Origin: Lachnospiraceae bacterium
GTDB lineage: Bacteria; Bacillota; Clostridia; Lachnospirales; Lachnospiraceae
DNA: 44,454 bases
Assembly: GCA_023663945.1 (NCBI GenBank)
Contig: JAMPGL010000035.1
Location: forward strand, 1-44,454
Reading direction: 5' to 3'
Shown here: positions 1-8,553 of the stretch, one piece after another
How positions within the stretch are numbered: position 1 is the stretch's first letter
Layout: each line of letters starts with the position of its first letter
Position numbers and translations under genes: made by a program
The notes under the pieces: model-generated
Databases searched by the model: none
The model's input: the letters and a program-made list of their open reading frames with translations, nothing else
What the model was told of the DNA's origin: nothing

Positions 1-62
1 CGCCGGTCACCCGACCTACACCCTTAGCAGGGGCGCCTCTTCAGCCTCTTGAGTATTTCTCC
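1..62 (-). tRNA. tRNA-Ser (GCU anticodon), 3' part cut by window edge
   Basis: Read on the minus strand, positions 62 to 1 give a GGAGAAA acceptor strand, a D arm, and an anticodon arm with stem CCCCT/AGGGG-type pairing and loop CTGCTAA, so the anticodon is GCU, which reads AGC/AGU serine codons. The extended arm typical of class II tRNA-Ser has just begun where the window ends, so the T arm and acceptor 3' strand are missing. A perfect sigma-A promoter lies upstream. Confidence 0.88.
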
Positions 63-116
63 TTAATCTGAATTACACCGCTACCAATTTTATTGTGCGC
101 TTTCAACGCAAAAGTT

Positions 117-145
117 ATTATACAAAAGCATATTTTGTTTGTCAA
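117..145 (-). promoter_or_regulatory. Sigma-A promoter of tRNA-Ser
   Basis: On the minus strand TTGACA (140-145) and TATAAT (117-122) are separated by exactly 17 bp, a full consensus match. The tRNA begins about 55 bp downstream of the -10 box, leaving a short 5' leader to be trimmed. Such strong promoters are typical of stable RNA genes. Confidence 0.85.
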
Positions 146-225
146 TCATTTTATGAAGATTCCATAAAATAAAGTGGCCTTAAAGTAACAGTTCAGCCAA
201 AGGCGCAGGCCTAACCCATTACAAA

Positions 226-957
226 TTAAGCAGTGGCCTGTACTCCCTGCTGTTCCTCATACTGCCTGATAGTCTTTTCAATCCTTCCCCGCACTTCCTC
301 GGCTATCTCTACGGTTTTCATATCCTTATATTCTTCATAATAGATTGGCTCCATATAAATCACCTTGACTTTGACCGGGCAGATATGCTTTTCATCGAAG
401 GGCTTAAAGGAATCAATTAATGCGCAGGGAACAATCGGACATTTTGCCTTTGTCGCGCTTTTAAAGCTTCCGCCTTTAAATTCGAGCATTTCATTTCCCA
501 GTTTGCTTCTGGTTCCCTCCGGAAAAATTAAAAAATTTTTACCATTTTTGACATCCTCCGTAACCGCATTAATTACTTTCATGGACTGTCTTACGTCCTC
601 TCTATCCATGGGATATGCCCCCAGCGCCTTAATCACCTGCTTTAGCAGAATGATATTGCTTGCTTCTTTCTTTGCAACAAAGGAAAAGGGTCTCGGACAA
701 GAATCCAAAAATACGAGCACATCAAACAATCCCTGATGATTGGGGAAAAAAATAAAACCATCTTCTTTGGGAATATTTTCCAGTCCATGGGCTTCAATCG
801 TTACTCTGCCTGCATGGTTTGCCTTTTTGGTTACTTTTTTAATTTTCCAGAAGGCTTCCTCATAAGAAATTTTATCGCTCACCCCGCACCGCCAAATAAG
901 TAAAAAATAGTAAGGTACTTTGAAGATCAGCCTTATCACCATTAATGCAATCCTCAT
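226..957 (-). CDS. plsC: 1-acyl-sn-glycerol-3-phosphate acyltransferase (PlsC family)
   Basis: The 243-residue product is of normal length for a bacterial PlsC. It shows the catalytic NHxxxxD box at residues 73-79 (NHQGLFD) and the phosphate-binding FPEGTR box at 145-150, with a hydrophobic N-terminal segment (about 1-23) that would anchor it to the membrane. The family transfers an acyl chain to position 2 of lysophosphatidic acid to make phosphatidic acid for phospholipid synthesis. The start codon overlaps the stop of the fumarase beta gene in an ATGA arrangement, so it is translationally coupled as the last gene of the operon. Other lysophospholipid acyltransferases share these motifs, so the substrate is inferred. 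Confidence 0.88.
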   Translation of the reverse strand: MRIALMVIRLIFKVPYYFLLIWRCGVSDKISYEEAFWKIKKVTKKANHAGRVTIEAHGLENIPKEDGFIFFPNHQGLFDVLVFLDSCPRPFSFVAKKEASNIILLKQVIKALGAYPMDREDVRQSMKVINAVTEDVKNGKNFLIFPEGTRSKLGNEMLEFKGGSFKSATKAKCPIVPCALIDSFKPFDEKHICPVKVKVIYMEPIYYEEYKDMKTVEIAEEVRGRIEKTIRQYEEQQGVQATA

Positions 958-1508
958 AGCTCCTCCCTGTATGTTTCGATAGCTGTCTCGTACAAGTTAT
1001 TTCCCTCTGAGTCTATCACAACAATCACCGGAAAATTTACAACTTCCAGCTTACGGACAGCCTCTGTTCCGAGATCTTCATAGGCGATCACTTCCGAACT
1101 GATAATGGATTTGGAAAGCAGCGCGCCTGCTCCCCCTACTGCCGCAAAATAAACCGCCCCATTACGAATAATTGCATCCCGGACCTCCGTTGTTCTTTTC
1201 CCTTTACCAATCATTCCGCGGAGTCCAAGATCCAAAAGATTTGGCGTATACTTGTCCATTCTGCTTGCTGTAGTAGGACCGGCCGAGCCAATCGGACGCC
1301 CTTCCCTGGCGGGAGACGGTCCCATATAATATATGATTTGATTTTTAACGGGAAAAGGAAGTTCCTCCCCCTGTAAAAGGGCTTCGTACATCCTTTTGTG
1401 CGCCGCGTCGCGGGCTGTATAAATTGTCCCGGTTATGTACACATAGTCCCCGCTTTTTAGTTGTCTGGAAATTTCTCCGTCAAAAGGCGCCTCAATGTAT
1501 CTATCCAT
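954..1508 (-). CDS. fumB: Fumarate hydratase class I, beta subunit
   Basis: This 184-residue protein matches the C-terminal (beta) half of iron-sulfur fumarases and L-tartrate dehydratases. It shows the conserved GPTTASRMD segment at about residues 78-85 and the GMIGKGK loop near 98-104. Together with the alpha subunit encoded 34 bp upstream it should catalyse reversible hydration of fumarate to malate with a [4Fe-4S] cluster as Lewis acid, as expected for an oxygen-avoiding anaerobe. Its last bases overlap the next gene's start (ATGA). A tartrate dehydratase cannot be excluded by motif alone, but the two-gene fumarase arrangement is common in Clostridia. Confidence 0.87.
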   Translation of the reverse strand: MDRYIEAPFDGEISRQLKSGDYVYITGTIYTARDAAHKRMYEALLQGEELPFPVKNQIIYYMGPSPAREGRPIGSAGPTTASRMDKYTPNLLDLGLRGMIGKGKRTTEVRDAIIRNGAVYFAAVGGAGALLSKSIISSEVIAYEDLGTEAVRKLEVVNFPVIVVIDSEGNNLYETAIETYREEL

Positions 1509-1542
1509 GTTCTCTCACTTCCTGTTCTTTTCAAACCCGACG

Positions 1543-2385
1543 TCAAAGTATTCTGGTGCAGTGCCGGTTTACATGACAGCAGATGTTCACGGCTACGGGA
1601 AGCCCTGCAATGTGCGTCGGGTATGTGTTGATATTCACTGCAAATGCAGTCGTGCTTCCCCCCAAACCGCCTGGTCCAATACCTGTTTTATTAATCTTTT
1701 CCAGCAATTCTTTTTCCATATCGCATACATAAGGAATCTGTGAATGCTGCCCTGCCGGACGGATCAGCGCTTTTTTTGCAAGGAGAGCGCATTTCTCAAA
1801 TGTCCCTCCAATTCCCACTCCCACCACCATCGGGGGGCAGGCATTCGGACCTGCATCTCTTACCGCTGTTAAAACTGCCTCCTTGACGCCCTCTATTCCT
1901 TCTGCCGGTTTCAGCATAAACACTCTGCTCATATTTTCACTGCCAAATCCTTTAGGAGCAACTGTAATCTGTATTTTATCGCCTTTGACTATGTCGTAAT
2001 GAATCACTGCCGGGGTATTATCCCTTGTATTCTCGCGCAAAATGGGATCTCCCACCACGGATTTCCGCAAAAATCCCTCTCCATATCCTTGCCGGACTCC
2101 CTCGTTGACGGCATCCCAAAGCCAGCCTCCCTCCACGTGGACATCCTGACCAAGCTCTACAAAAACCACCGCCATTCCGGTGTCCTGACAAATAGGGATT
2201 TGATCCTTGGCCGCAATTTGAAGATTGTCTTTCAGCTGACATAAAATCTGTTTTCCAAGAGGAGACTTTTCGGTATCAGCCGCCTGCTCTAACATTTGTT
2301 CCATATCGGCAGACAGATGGTAATTTGCCTCTATGCACATCTCCTTCACATTTCTGATAATATCCTCAACCTTGATTACTCTCAT
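1543..2385 (-). CDS. fumA: Fumarate hydratase class I, alpha subunit
   Basis: The 280-residue product has the features of the class I fumarase alpha subunit. Three cysteines are placed as cluster ligands: C66 in ICQDTG, C183 in GPNACPP, and C270 in the C-terminal NICCH segment. The glycine-rich GIGGT and GPGGLGG stretches near 191-195 and 238-243 are also family features. It acts with the downstream beta subunit in the cytosolic fumarate-malate interconversion. The gene lies in a tight co-directional run between the HIT gene (20 bp upstream) and the beta subunit. Length and motifs are normal, with no sign of damage. Confidence 0.88.
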   Translation of the reverse strand: MRVIKVEDIIRNVKEMCIEANYHLSADMEQMLEQAADTEKSPLGKQILCQLKDNLQIAAKDQIPICQDTGMAVVFVELGQDVHVEGGWLWDAVNEGVRQGYGEGFLRKSVVGDPILRENTRDNTPAVIHYDIVKGDKIQITVAPKGFGSENMSRVFMLKPAEGIEGVKEAVLTAVRDAGPNACPPMVVGVGIGGTFEKCALLAKKALIRPAGQHSQIPYVCDMEKELLEKINKTGIGPGGLGGSTTAFAVNINTYPTHIAGLPVAVNICCHVNRHCTRIL

Positions 2386-2405
2386 GTGTGTTGTCTCCCG
2401 CCGGC

Positions 2406-2816
2406 TTATTCCGTAATCGTCTTTTTAATCTGTTCCAGCTCATCCTGTCCGGGCTCTCCGGCGATATATTTTAAGATTTCTCCGTCGTTTTTGTATCTGG
2501 GAATCAAATGCATGTGAAAATGATTAACGGTCTGCCCTGCCGCCTCTCCATTGTTCTGCACAATGTTAAATCCATCGCATTTCAGCTTATCCGTCATTTG
2601 AATCATCATCTTCTTCGCAAGCCTAATTACCTCTGCCGCCGTCTCCTCAGGAAGCTCATAAAGATTCGCATAATGATCTTTCGGAAGAATCAGTGCATGT
2701 CCTCTGGTCGCCGGGCCCACATCCAATATTACTTTATACCTCTCATCCTCATAAATCGTAGAAGACGGAATTTCCCCTGCAATAATCTTGCAAAAAATAC
2801 AATTATCCTGTTTCAT
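2406..2816 (-). CDS. HIT family nucleotide hydrolase
   Basis: The 136-residue protein is a typical HINT-type histidine triad protein. It has the HxHxH active-site run H99-F-H101-M-H103, in which the middle histidine forms the nucleotidyl intermediate. An N-terminal CxxC pair (C6, C9) is part of the usual zinc site of bacterial HINT proteins. These enzymes hydrolyse adenosine phosphoramidates or other NMP-linked substrates; the physiological substrate here is unknown. It lies between the flavin reductase gene and the fumarase genes with gaps of about 20 bp on each side, so it is probably co-transcribed. Confidence 0.9.
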   Translation of the reverse strand: MKQDNCIFCKIIAGEIPSSTIYEDERYKVILDVGPATRGHALILPKDHYANLYELPEETAAEVIRLAKKMMIQMTDKLKCDGFNIVQNNGEAAGQTVNHFHMHLIPRYKNDGEILKYIAGEPGQDELEQIKKTITE

Positions 2817-2836
2817 GGTCTCTGCGCTCCTTTTCC

Positions 2837-3844
2837 TTAAAATTTATTGTCCATAAACACAAAAATCTGATCCAGCGTGCGGAGTATCCTAAAGTCTCCC
2901 TTCATTTTCATGTCTCCGCCCATAAACGCTCTTTGGAATGTCATCCGCGAACAAATAATGCCTTCCATTGTGTCCCTGCTGATCTGTATCTCTACATCCG
3001 CATCTTCCGTACTTCCGTAATAATAATTATTATCCGCTCCATTAACTTCAATAATAAGAGGCTGCCTTTTGCCTTCGATTTGAATCTTATAAACGGCTTT
3101 AAATCCTGCCTGCGGGACAAAATGCTCTTTCAGCTCGCTGATAAACTCTTCTTTATTATCTTCCTGTTCTGTATTTCCCATCATATCACGGAACAGGCTG
3201 GTCAATTCCTGAATATCCTGTTTTTGGCGTTTCACATAACTGTCATCCGCCGCATACTGCGATAACTGCTCCGACTCCTGAGGCGTCAGATCAATATTTT
3301 GATTGATTGCCACCTTTTGCGTAACCTCCTGATTACTTGCAGGAAAGCTTGCCATCTTCTGGTTGATTGTGCGGTACATATTTTCCGCCCGCTTCTCAAC
3401 AATCCGGTTGTAATCCTCATTTCCGTCAAAAATTGCTACATCTGCAATGTAACCGCAGATACCGCTGCAGGGAAGTCCGCCCAAAATCTCCCAGGCGTTT
3501 GCAAGAGCCAGTTTTCCCTCTCTCTCTCCGTAAGTGGTTGACATTACCACAGGACACATATATGTTTTGGAAATCTTATCCTTATCTCCATAAAGCCAGC
3601 AAGCATCCAAAAACTGATACATATACCCGCCTATTCCGAACCACTCTACGGTAGAAGCCAAAATAATGCCATCCGCTGTCTTGATTGTCTGGGGCAGCGT
3701 TGTGATATTACTTTTTAGTTCATACAAATTAAATCTTTCAATTGTCACATGAAGCTCTTCAAGTACTTCCTGCATCTTATTGATGACATATAAAGTGGGA
3801 TCATCCATAAGTCCCCTTCCGCCATAATAGATATTTATCTTCAT
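2837..3844 (-). CDS. NADPH-dependent FMN reductase-like domain fused to SCP2 sterol-carrier domain
   Basis: The 335-residue protein has two parts. Residues about 1-170 form a flavodoxin-like domain that opens with a beta strand MKINIYYGG, followed by the STVEWFGIGG and STTYGERE segments expected at FMN-binding loops. Residues about 225-335 resemble the SCP2 sterol-transfer fold, ending in the FQRAFMGGDMKMKGD signature. The combination occurs in Clostridia and suggests a flavoprotein oxidoreductase with a lipid or hydrophobic-ligand module; the real substrate is not known. It is the first gene after the promoter at 3878-3906 and leads the HIT-fumarase-plsC run. Confidence 0.75.
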   Translation of the reverse strand: MKINIYYGGRGLMDDPTLYVINKMQEVLEELHVTIERFNLYELKSNITTLPQTIKTADGIILASTVEWFGIGGYMYQFLDACWLYGDKDKISKTYMCPVVMSTTYGEREGKLALANAWEILGGLPCSGICGYIADVAIFDGNEDYNRIVEKRAENMYRTINQKMASFPASNQEVTQKVAINQNIDLTPQESEQLSQYAADDSYVKRQKQDIQELTSLFRDMMGNTEQEDNKEEFISELKEHFVPQAGFKAVYKIQIEGKRQPLIIEVNGADNNYYYGSTEDADVEIQISRDTMEGIICSRMTFQRAFMGGDMKMKGDFRILRTLDQIFVFMDNKF

Positions 3845-3877
3845 ATTGCGCCTGCCTTTCTTAAAACTATTGTAATT

Positions 3878-3906
3878 AGTATAAAGCGGTTTTTCTTATC
3901 TGTAAA
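3878..3906 (-). promoter_or_regulatory. Sigma-A promoter of the fumarase operon
   Basis: On the minus strand TTTACA (3901-3906) and TATACT (3878-3883) are 17 bp apart. Each hexamer differs by one base from consensus. The promoter overlaps the 3' end of the FHA gene, so the pilus operon and the fumarase operon are closely packed, and read-through from the pilus operon is possible. Confidence 0.68.
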
Positions 3907-5182
3907 TAAATTTTAACTTTCCAAGACGGATTTCGTCGCCCGGCTCTATTAATTCGGAGGCGTTTGGCTCTAGCCGCATGCCGTTCCGAAAAGTGCCGTT
4001 TGTGGAATTTAAATCCGTTATGTAAATTTGATTTCCCATTCTGCTGAATCTCGCATGCATTCTGCTGATACTCTGCTCATCAATGATCATGTCCACCATC
4101 CCTGCAAGCTTCCCTACCGTCAAAGGAAGTTTTCCAAGGTCGATATGATATTTATTCTTTCGGTCTGCGCCGTAAAGCTTGTTTTCACAATTTTCGGTCC
4201 ATGGGATAAACACGGTGTTTCCTACATCCTTCTCCAAGACGCTGTCTGTCTCATTGGTAGGCACCAGCCGATAATCCCGGTTTGCTCCGACAGGCTCCTT
4301 TCCCTTGCGGAACCTTGAAAGTTCCGGCAAAAAATACCAGACTGCCGCTCCCATCAGGATCGATCCTATGATTCCCCATCCCGCCGCCAAATATATTTTT
4401 TCCATGTAGGAAAGCCGGTAAGAACACATCACATAAATCAATGCGCCTGCGCCCACCGCCAAAAATACTGCTAACGGAATTAATTGGGTCAATTTCCTCG
4501 TCTGTCCCTGCCCGGTTCTTTCTTGACAATTACTGTCAGGTTCGGGCTCAGGTTCTTCCTGATATGTCTGGATGGGTTCTCTCTGCCAGGGATTTTCCTC
4601 CTTCAGCCTGTCCGCATTCCCTGCGTCTTGAGCTGCGTAGTCCCTGCGGTCATCCGAAAACCATTCCAACACCTCATCCAGCACAAACTGCTCTTTTTGA
4701 ATCAAGTCCGCTATCCGGTAGACTGTTTCCACTGCCGCCATATCCTCATTGTCTACCTTAGCCATAAAAAAATTCATCAGTTCCGAGAGACTTCCCTCCT
4801 CCTGATCCGGATAATACAGGAAAAACATATCTTCTGTACCCACATCTAAAAAGGTATACTCCGGCAAAAGCACAATGCAGCTTCCGTCTAACAGGTACTT
4901 TTGCAGTACATCATTGACCATTTTAAGCTGAATAAAGAATTTTTTCAAAAATTCCATCCCTATCCGTTTTTCTCCAAAAAAGCTTTGCAGGCTCTGCTTG
5001 GATGTAATCTCAAAGTAAAGAAGCAGTTCCCCGTTAATATGTTTTTCGCTGGACTGTAAAAGACCCTTTATTTTGTTTTCCGTCATCATCTTTCTCTGAT
5101 ATACATTTTCTGTCAGGCACCCGTTATCCTTTATGATTAAATAGTTGTGCCTGTAATCCTTGTAATATTTTGTCTCTAACAT
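3896..5182 (-). CDS. DUF6382 and FHA domain membrane protein, last gene of the Tad operon
   Basis: The 428-residue product has an N-terminal DUF6382-like cytoplasmic region (about 1-175), a polar linker rich in E, Q and P (about 180-230), two transmembrane helices (about 231-290), and a C-terminal FHA domain (about 337-428). The FHA part carries the phosphothreonine-binding landmarks SRMHARF and LNSTNGTF. FHA domains bind phosphothreonine peptides, so this protein could couple serine/threonine kinase signalling to pilus function. It follows the second TadE-like gene by 4 bp, so it belongs to the same transcript. The pilus role is inferred from position only. Confidence 0.75.
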   Translation of the reverse strand: MLETKYYKDYRHNYLIIKDNGCLTENVYQRKMMTENKIKGLLQSSEKHINGELLLYFEITSKQSLQSFFGEKRIGMEFLKKFFIQLKMVNDVLQKYLLDGSCIVLLPEYTFLDVGTEDMFFLYYPDQEEGSLSELMNFFMAKVDNEDMAAVETVYRIADLIQKEQFVLDEVLEWFSDDRRDYAAQDAGNADRLKEENPWQREPIQTYQEEPEPEPDSNCQERTGQGQTRKLTQLIPLAVFLAVGAGALIYVMCSYRLSYMEKIYLAAGWGIIGSILMGAAVWYFLPELSRFRKGKEPVGANRDYRLVPTNETDSVLEKDVGNTVFIPWTENCENKLYGADRKNKYHIDLGKLPLTVGKLAGMVDMIIDEQSISRMHARFSRMGNQIYITDLNSTNGTFRNGMRLEPNASELIEPGDEIRLGKLKFIYR

Positions 5183-5186
5183 TTTA

Positions 5187-5606
5187 CTATTTTCTCCCTT
5201 CCCGTATCCGCATTACCGGATTTATTCTCTGTGTACATTTTTCTGATATTCTGTGATCCTCTCCGCTCCACGTCCGCACAGTTACTGTCTCCATCGTTAC
5301 CTCACATGTTCCTCCCGTATAAGGGAAAAAGGGGTAGGTGTCTTTTCGCAGCTGCAGCCGCTCCTGCACATAAGTTTCCGCCTGCCATTTATCTGGCACG
5401 TTCTCTCCGTAAATCACTTCCCCGTACTCCCTCCCCGCAAAAGTAAACCTTCCGGCACGCATGCTCAGCAAAAAGGAATCCTGTGAAATTACACATCGGC
5501 AGTACAAAAACAGCGCGGCAAGGATAATCATAAGGTAAAGAAATAAGACCATCGGCAGAATCAAGGATGCCTCCAATGAAAAATAACCCTTCAATTTCTT
5601 AACCAT
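5187..5606 (-). CDS. TadE-like minor pseudopilin
   Basis: A 139-residue protein with a short basic leader ending in K-G, followed by YFSLE and a hydrophobic helix (about 9-35). This is the class III prepilin pattern G / xxxxE cut by the Tad prepilin peptidase. The rest is a soluble domain with cysteines (TGGTCEV and EKCTQ) that could form a disulfide outside the cell. TadE-like pseudopilins are thought to prime or cap Flp pilus assembly. Its start overlaps the end of the prepilin peptidase gene by 8 bp, so both are translationally coupled. Confidence 0.72.
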   Translation of the reverse strand: MVKKLKGYFSLEASLILPMVLFLYLMIILAALFLYCRCVISQDSFLLSMRAGRFTFAGREYGEVIYGENVPDKWQAETYVQERLQLRKDTYPFFPYTGGTCEVTMETVTVRTWSGEDHRISEKCTQRINPVMRIREGRK

Positions 5607-6015
5607 ACCAAAATAAAACCTCCATTCCTATCAGCAGGCATGGAACAAACGGAATCAATTCCTGTCTCTTTTGCAATAGATATATCAGGGCAAATATGCC
5701 CGCTGTGCAAAGTGCCAGACAGACCGTCAAAAATGTCATCAATCCTCCAAGCCATAATCCCAGTGCCATCACAACAACCCCATCCCCCTTTCCGATGCTC
5801 TCTTTTGTCACTATAGATAACAGTATCAGCCCTATCCCCGGAAGAAGGCTGCTTATCATTCTCATTCCGGCTGCCTGTCCGCTGATAAGCTGACAGACCA
5901 AGGCGGCAGCCGCGCCAATCAGCACGACTTTTACTGATATCTCCTTTTTCTTAATATCCTCCCACGAAAGTATCCCAAGAAAAATTAACGCTCCGCAGTA
6001 TTTTAACTGTTTCAT
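5599..6015 (-). CDS. Prepilin peptidase, TadV/CpaA type
   Basis: This 138-residue polytopic membrane protein has the two catalytic aspartates of the A24 prepilin peptidase family: D20 in SWEDIKKKEI and D78 in GKGDG. It lacks the N-terminal methyltransferase domain of PilD, as expected for the short TadV/CpaA branch. It should cut the leaders of the Flp pilin and of the two TadE-like proteins in this operon, all of which have a K-G / xxxxE site. The gene lies directly between the two TadE-like genes. Confidence 0.85.
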   Translation of the reverse strand: MKQLKYCGALIFLGILSWEDIKKKEISVKVVLIGAAAALVCQLISGQAAGMRMISSLLPGIGLILLSIVTKESIGKGDGVVVMALGLWLGGLMTFLTVCLALCTAGIFALIYLLQKRQELIPFVPCLLIGMEVLFWYG

Positions 6016-6051
6016 ATTTTACCTCATTTCTGCGCTGCTTTTTGCGCACTC

Positions 6052-6921
6052 TTATCCTCCGCATTTCTTACAGGGCGTATACCCATCCGCTTCCTTTAAT
6101 GGAATCATAAAAACAGTTCTCTTAAGAGAAGAGCAATCGGCTTCTCCATGATACCTGCTGCCCTCTTCCGTAACAAAAAGCAGTCCGCTTTCCTTAGGTC
6201 TGCATCTCTCACAAGGATAATACTTTCCGCCGGAAGCATTTCTCAGCTCATGAATCTGTCCGCCGTTTACAGCCTTGACGGGAATCCGCAGATAGGTACA
6301 GTCGCAGGATACATGATATTTCGTTCCCGTCTTTGTGATGTAAACATAACTGTCCTGCTCCGTCCTTTGACCGGTATCCTCAGTTCCCAAGAATCCTACC
6401 CATGCATGACTGTAATATTCGTCCTCAAAAGTAAGATTTCCCACCGGAATCCAACGGATAAAGGGCTTTAACTGATAGCTGGCTTTCAAGCGCACCAGCC
6501 CTTTATCTGTCACCGATGAGCAGTCTGATACCACAATGCCGTCCTTTCCCTTAGCAACACACAGATATGGAAATTCCTGTTTTTCTATGTACGCGGTGAT
6601 ACGTTCTGAGACGTCTGTATTTAATCCCTTTTGATCCTCTGTCCGGTTTTGCGTAAACGCCCTTTCGTTCCCCGCCTGATGAAGCGCTTCCTGTACATTG
6701 GACTGAATCCGCACAGCCTCTAAGCTGAGCAGTATTGTCATCATAAAAAATAAAAATATAGGAAGAACCAGACTTCCTTCTAACGCCATACTTCCCTTTA
6801 ATCGAATGGAGGGAAGGAAAAATGCCCCCTTTTTGGACATGTTTTTTGGTTTCTTACAAGCTATGAGAGAAGGGATTATTATCTTGGAGTCAATTGTTTG
6901 TTGTCGTATAAAAGAGGGCAT
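6052..6921 (-). CDS. TadE-like protein with two C-terminal Cys-rich modules
   Basis: The 289-residue protein carries a class III prepilin-like site (LKG then SMALE) at about residues 42-48, followed by a hydrophobic helix. The C-terminal part contains two copies of a small module of the form Y-H-x3/4-C-x2-L ... P-C-x2-C (about 200-245 and 255-289). The Cys pairs suggest a metal site or disulfides outside the cell. The start is supported by GGAGG and AAAGGA sequences just upstream, though the long basic N-terminal extension before the processing site is unusual. It lies 22 bp after the DUF5702 gene in the Tad operon. Confidence 0.7.
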   Translation of the reverse strand: MPSFIRQQTIDSKIIIPSLIACKKPKNMSKKGAFFLPSIRLKGSMALEGSLVLPIFLFFMMTILLSLEAVRIQSNVQEALHQAGNERAFTQNRTEDQKGLNTDVSERITAYIEKQEFPYLCVAKGKDGIVVSDCSSVTDKGLVRLKASYQLKPFIRWIPVGNLTFEDEYYSHAWVGFLGTEDTGQRTEQDSYVYITKTGTKYHVSCDCTYLRIPVKAVNGGQIHELRNASGGKYYPCERCRPKESGLLFVTEEGSRYHGEADCSSLKRTVFMIPLKEADGYTPCKKCGG

Positions 6922-6943
6922 TTTTCCTTTCCTCCATCCAATT

Positions 6944-8335
6944 TTAAAAATATCCGTACTTTCTTTGCAGGCGCATTACTTCCGGCAGGCTGCTTTTTGC
7001 CGTAATAAGCGCCTCGTACCTTTCAATACACCAATCCATACAAAATCCTGTATTTCCTTTTCGATATCGAATATCCATCTCCATCATATCCATTGTCCGC
7101 AGGTTTAAAAGCTCTTCATCCATAAGCGCAATCATTCCTGCAAGATATTGGCTGTAGTTAAATCCGCTGTTTCCCTGACAGACCGCAGTCACGCCCTCTA
7201 ACACCCGGGCTATGGACATTTGATGGGACTCTTTTCTCAGCGGAACCCTTCCTCCCGCATACAGTGCTTTCATGTCTCCGATGCTCTCCAAAAAGGCACA
7301 GGCATACAAAATGCTCTGTATCACCGGACCCTCAAACTCACTTTTCAGCTGTACTGCCAGAAGGGCGTTTGCCGCTTCCTGTGCCTGACCATACAGGGAA
7401 CTGTCTGACAATGCCCACTGCGCATTGTCCGCAAATCTCCATCGAAAGATTCTCTCCGTCACCGCCGCCATATTTTCCAAATCCGACTCTTTTCCTTCCG
7501 CCAGATATTCTATCTGACAGCATAAAATTGAGCCGCCGGGAATATTTTGATAATTTCCCATCTTTTCAAATAGATAGGTCAGGAATTTTTCTTTATCCTG
7601 CTTGTAAATCCGGTCAGAAACTGCTGTGTTTTGAATGGATCGGTGAGAAATCAGATTCCCTGTATCGATACTGACAGGGCTCAGCCCATCTAAAGAAGCT
7701 TCCGCTAAATACATCCCGTCGCTTCCGGCAAGCCCGTAAGCCCAATCCGCCGGATTGGAGAGCGGTACTTCTTCCCACTCCCCCTGCTCATTTAAGATAA
7801 GCGGCAATTCCATCTCTGCAATCTGCCCCATAAGGCCGCTCCACTCCCCAAACGGATCCATGGCATCTAATGCTGCAAGTTGGTCAATAGCAGATAAAAT
7901 CTGCGTCTCTTCCCTTACGATTCCTGTATCCTCTATGTAATTTACTGCCTGATTCTGCATTGACAGTCCCTTTCCTGCCGCCGCAGTTTCAAAGGATACA
8001 ATTTCCACATCTTCGATCCGGATATTTCCCCACGGGGCATTCGCCCTTTCAAAAACATAATCCGTATTTCTTTCCATATAGTATTGCAGGCGTTTCTCCA
8101 CATTTTCCTCTGACGGATTTTCACCCAGATAAGAAGCATCAATATAGAGAAGTCCGTATTTATCGAACAGCTCTGCATGATATTCAGAGAGAACTGCATT
8201 CATCCCTGTGTCCGCCGCACACTCAAACCGAATCTTTTCGCCGTTTCTTATGGCGCTGAAAGTCAAAAGCAGAATAAAACCGGTAAAGATAGACAGGGAT
8301 AAAGCAAGAAACACCGTCAAATATCCTTTTATCAT
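6944..8335 (-). CDS. DUF5702 family protein of the Tad operon
   Basis: The 463-residue protein starts with one transmembrane helix (MIKGYLTVFLALSL onward, about 5-30) and is otherwise a soluble, mostly helical extracytoplasmic domain. It resembles DUF5702 proteins found in Lachnospiraceae Tad loci, in the position that TadG-type proteins take in other bacteria. The leader has K-G but phenylalanine instead of glutamate five residues on, so cleavage by the prepilin peptidase is doubtful. Its start overlaps the Flp pilin gene by 4 bp. Function is unknown; a minor pilus or assembly component is inferred from context. Confidence 0.68.
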   Translation of the reverse strand: MIKGYLTVFLALSLSIFTGFILLLTFSAIRNGEKIRFECAADTGMNAVLSEYHAELFDKYGLLYIDASYLGENPSEENVEKRLQYYMERNTDYVFERANAPWGNIRIEDVEIVSFETAAAGKGLSMQNQAVNYIEDTGIVREETQILSAIDQLAALDAMDPFGEWSGLMGQIAEMELPLILNEQGEWEEVPLSNPADWAYGLAGSDGMYLAEASLDGLSPVSIDTGNLISHRSIQNTAVSDRIYKQDKEKFLTYLFEKMGNYQNIPGGSILCCQIEYLAEGKESDLENMAAVTERIFRWRFADNAQWALSDSSLYGQAQEAANALLAVQLKSEFEGPVIQSILYACAFLESIGDMKALYAGGRVPLRKESHQMSIARVLEGVTAVCQGNSGFNYSQYLAGMIALMDEELLNLRTMDMMEMDIRYRKGNTGFCMDWCIERYEALITAKSSLPEVMRLQRKYGYF

Positions 8336-8514
8336 GCCAGTATTGCGGAACTGTCCGCGGCAATCTTTTCAAATATGACCTGCGCCAATTCCTGTATCTG
8401 TGTTTTAAAAATTAAAACCAGCCCTATCAGCACCACAATGATTAAAATCATTTCTACGGTTCCCATTCCTTTGTTGTTTTTCATAAAATTTTTCTTTATA
8501 AGATTCTTCTTCAT
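8332..8514 (-). CDS. Flp-type major pilin
   Basis: A 60-residue protein typical of type IVb Flp pilins: a basic leader, then K-G / MGTVE with glutamate at mature position 5, then a long hydrophobic helix (about 21-38) and a short tail. After processing the mature pilin would have about 44 residues and should form the pilus shaft. It is followed by DUF5702 with a 4-bp overlap and preceded by tadC. It is the only Flp pilin gene visible in the operon. Confidence 0.85.
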   Translation of the reverse strand: MKKNLIKKNFMKNNKGMGTVEMILIIVVLIGLVLIFKTQIQELAQVIFEKIAADSSAILA

Positions 8515-8553
8515 AGTAAACCCCTTTCCATTATTAAAATTCCTCGTTAGTGC

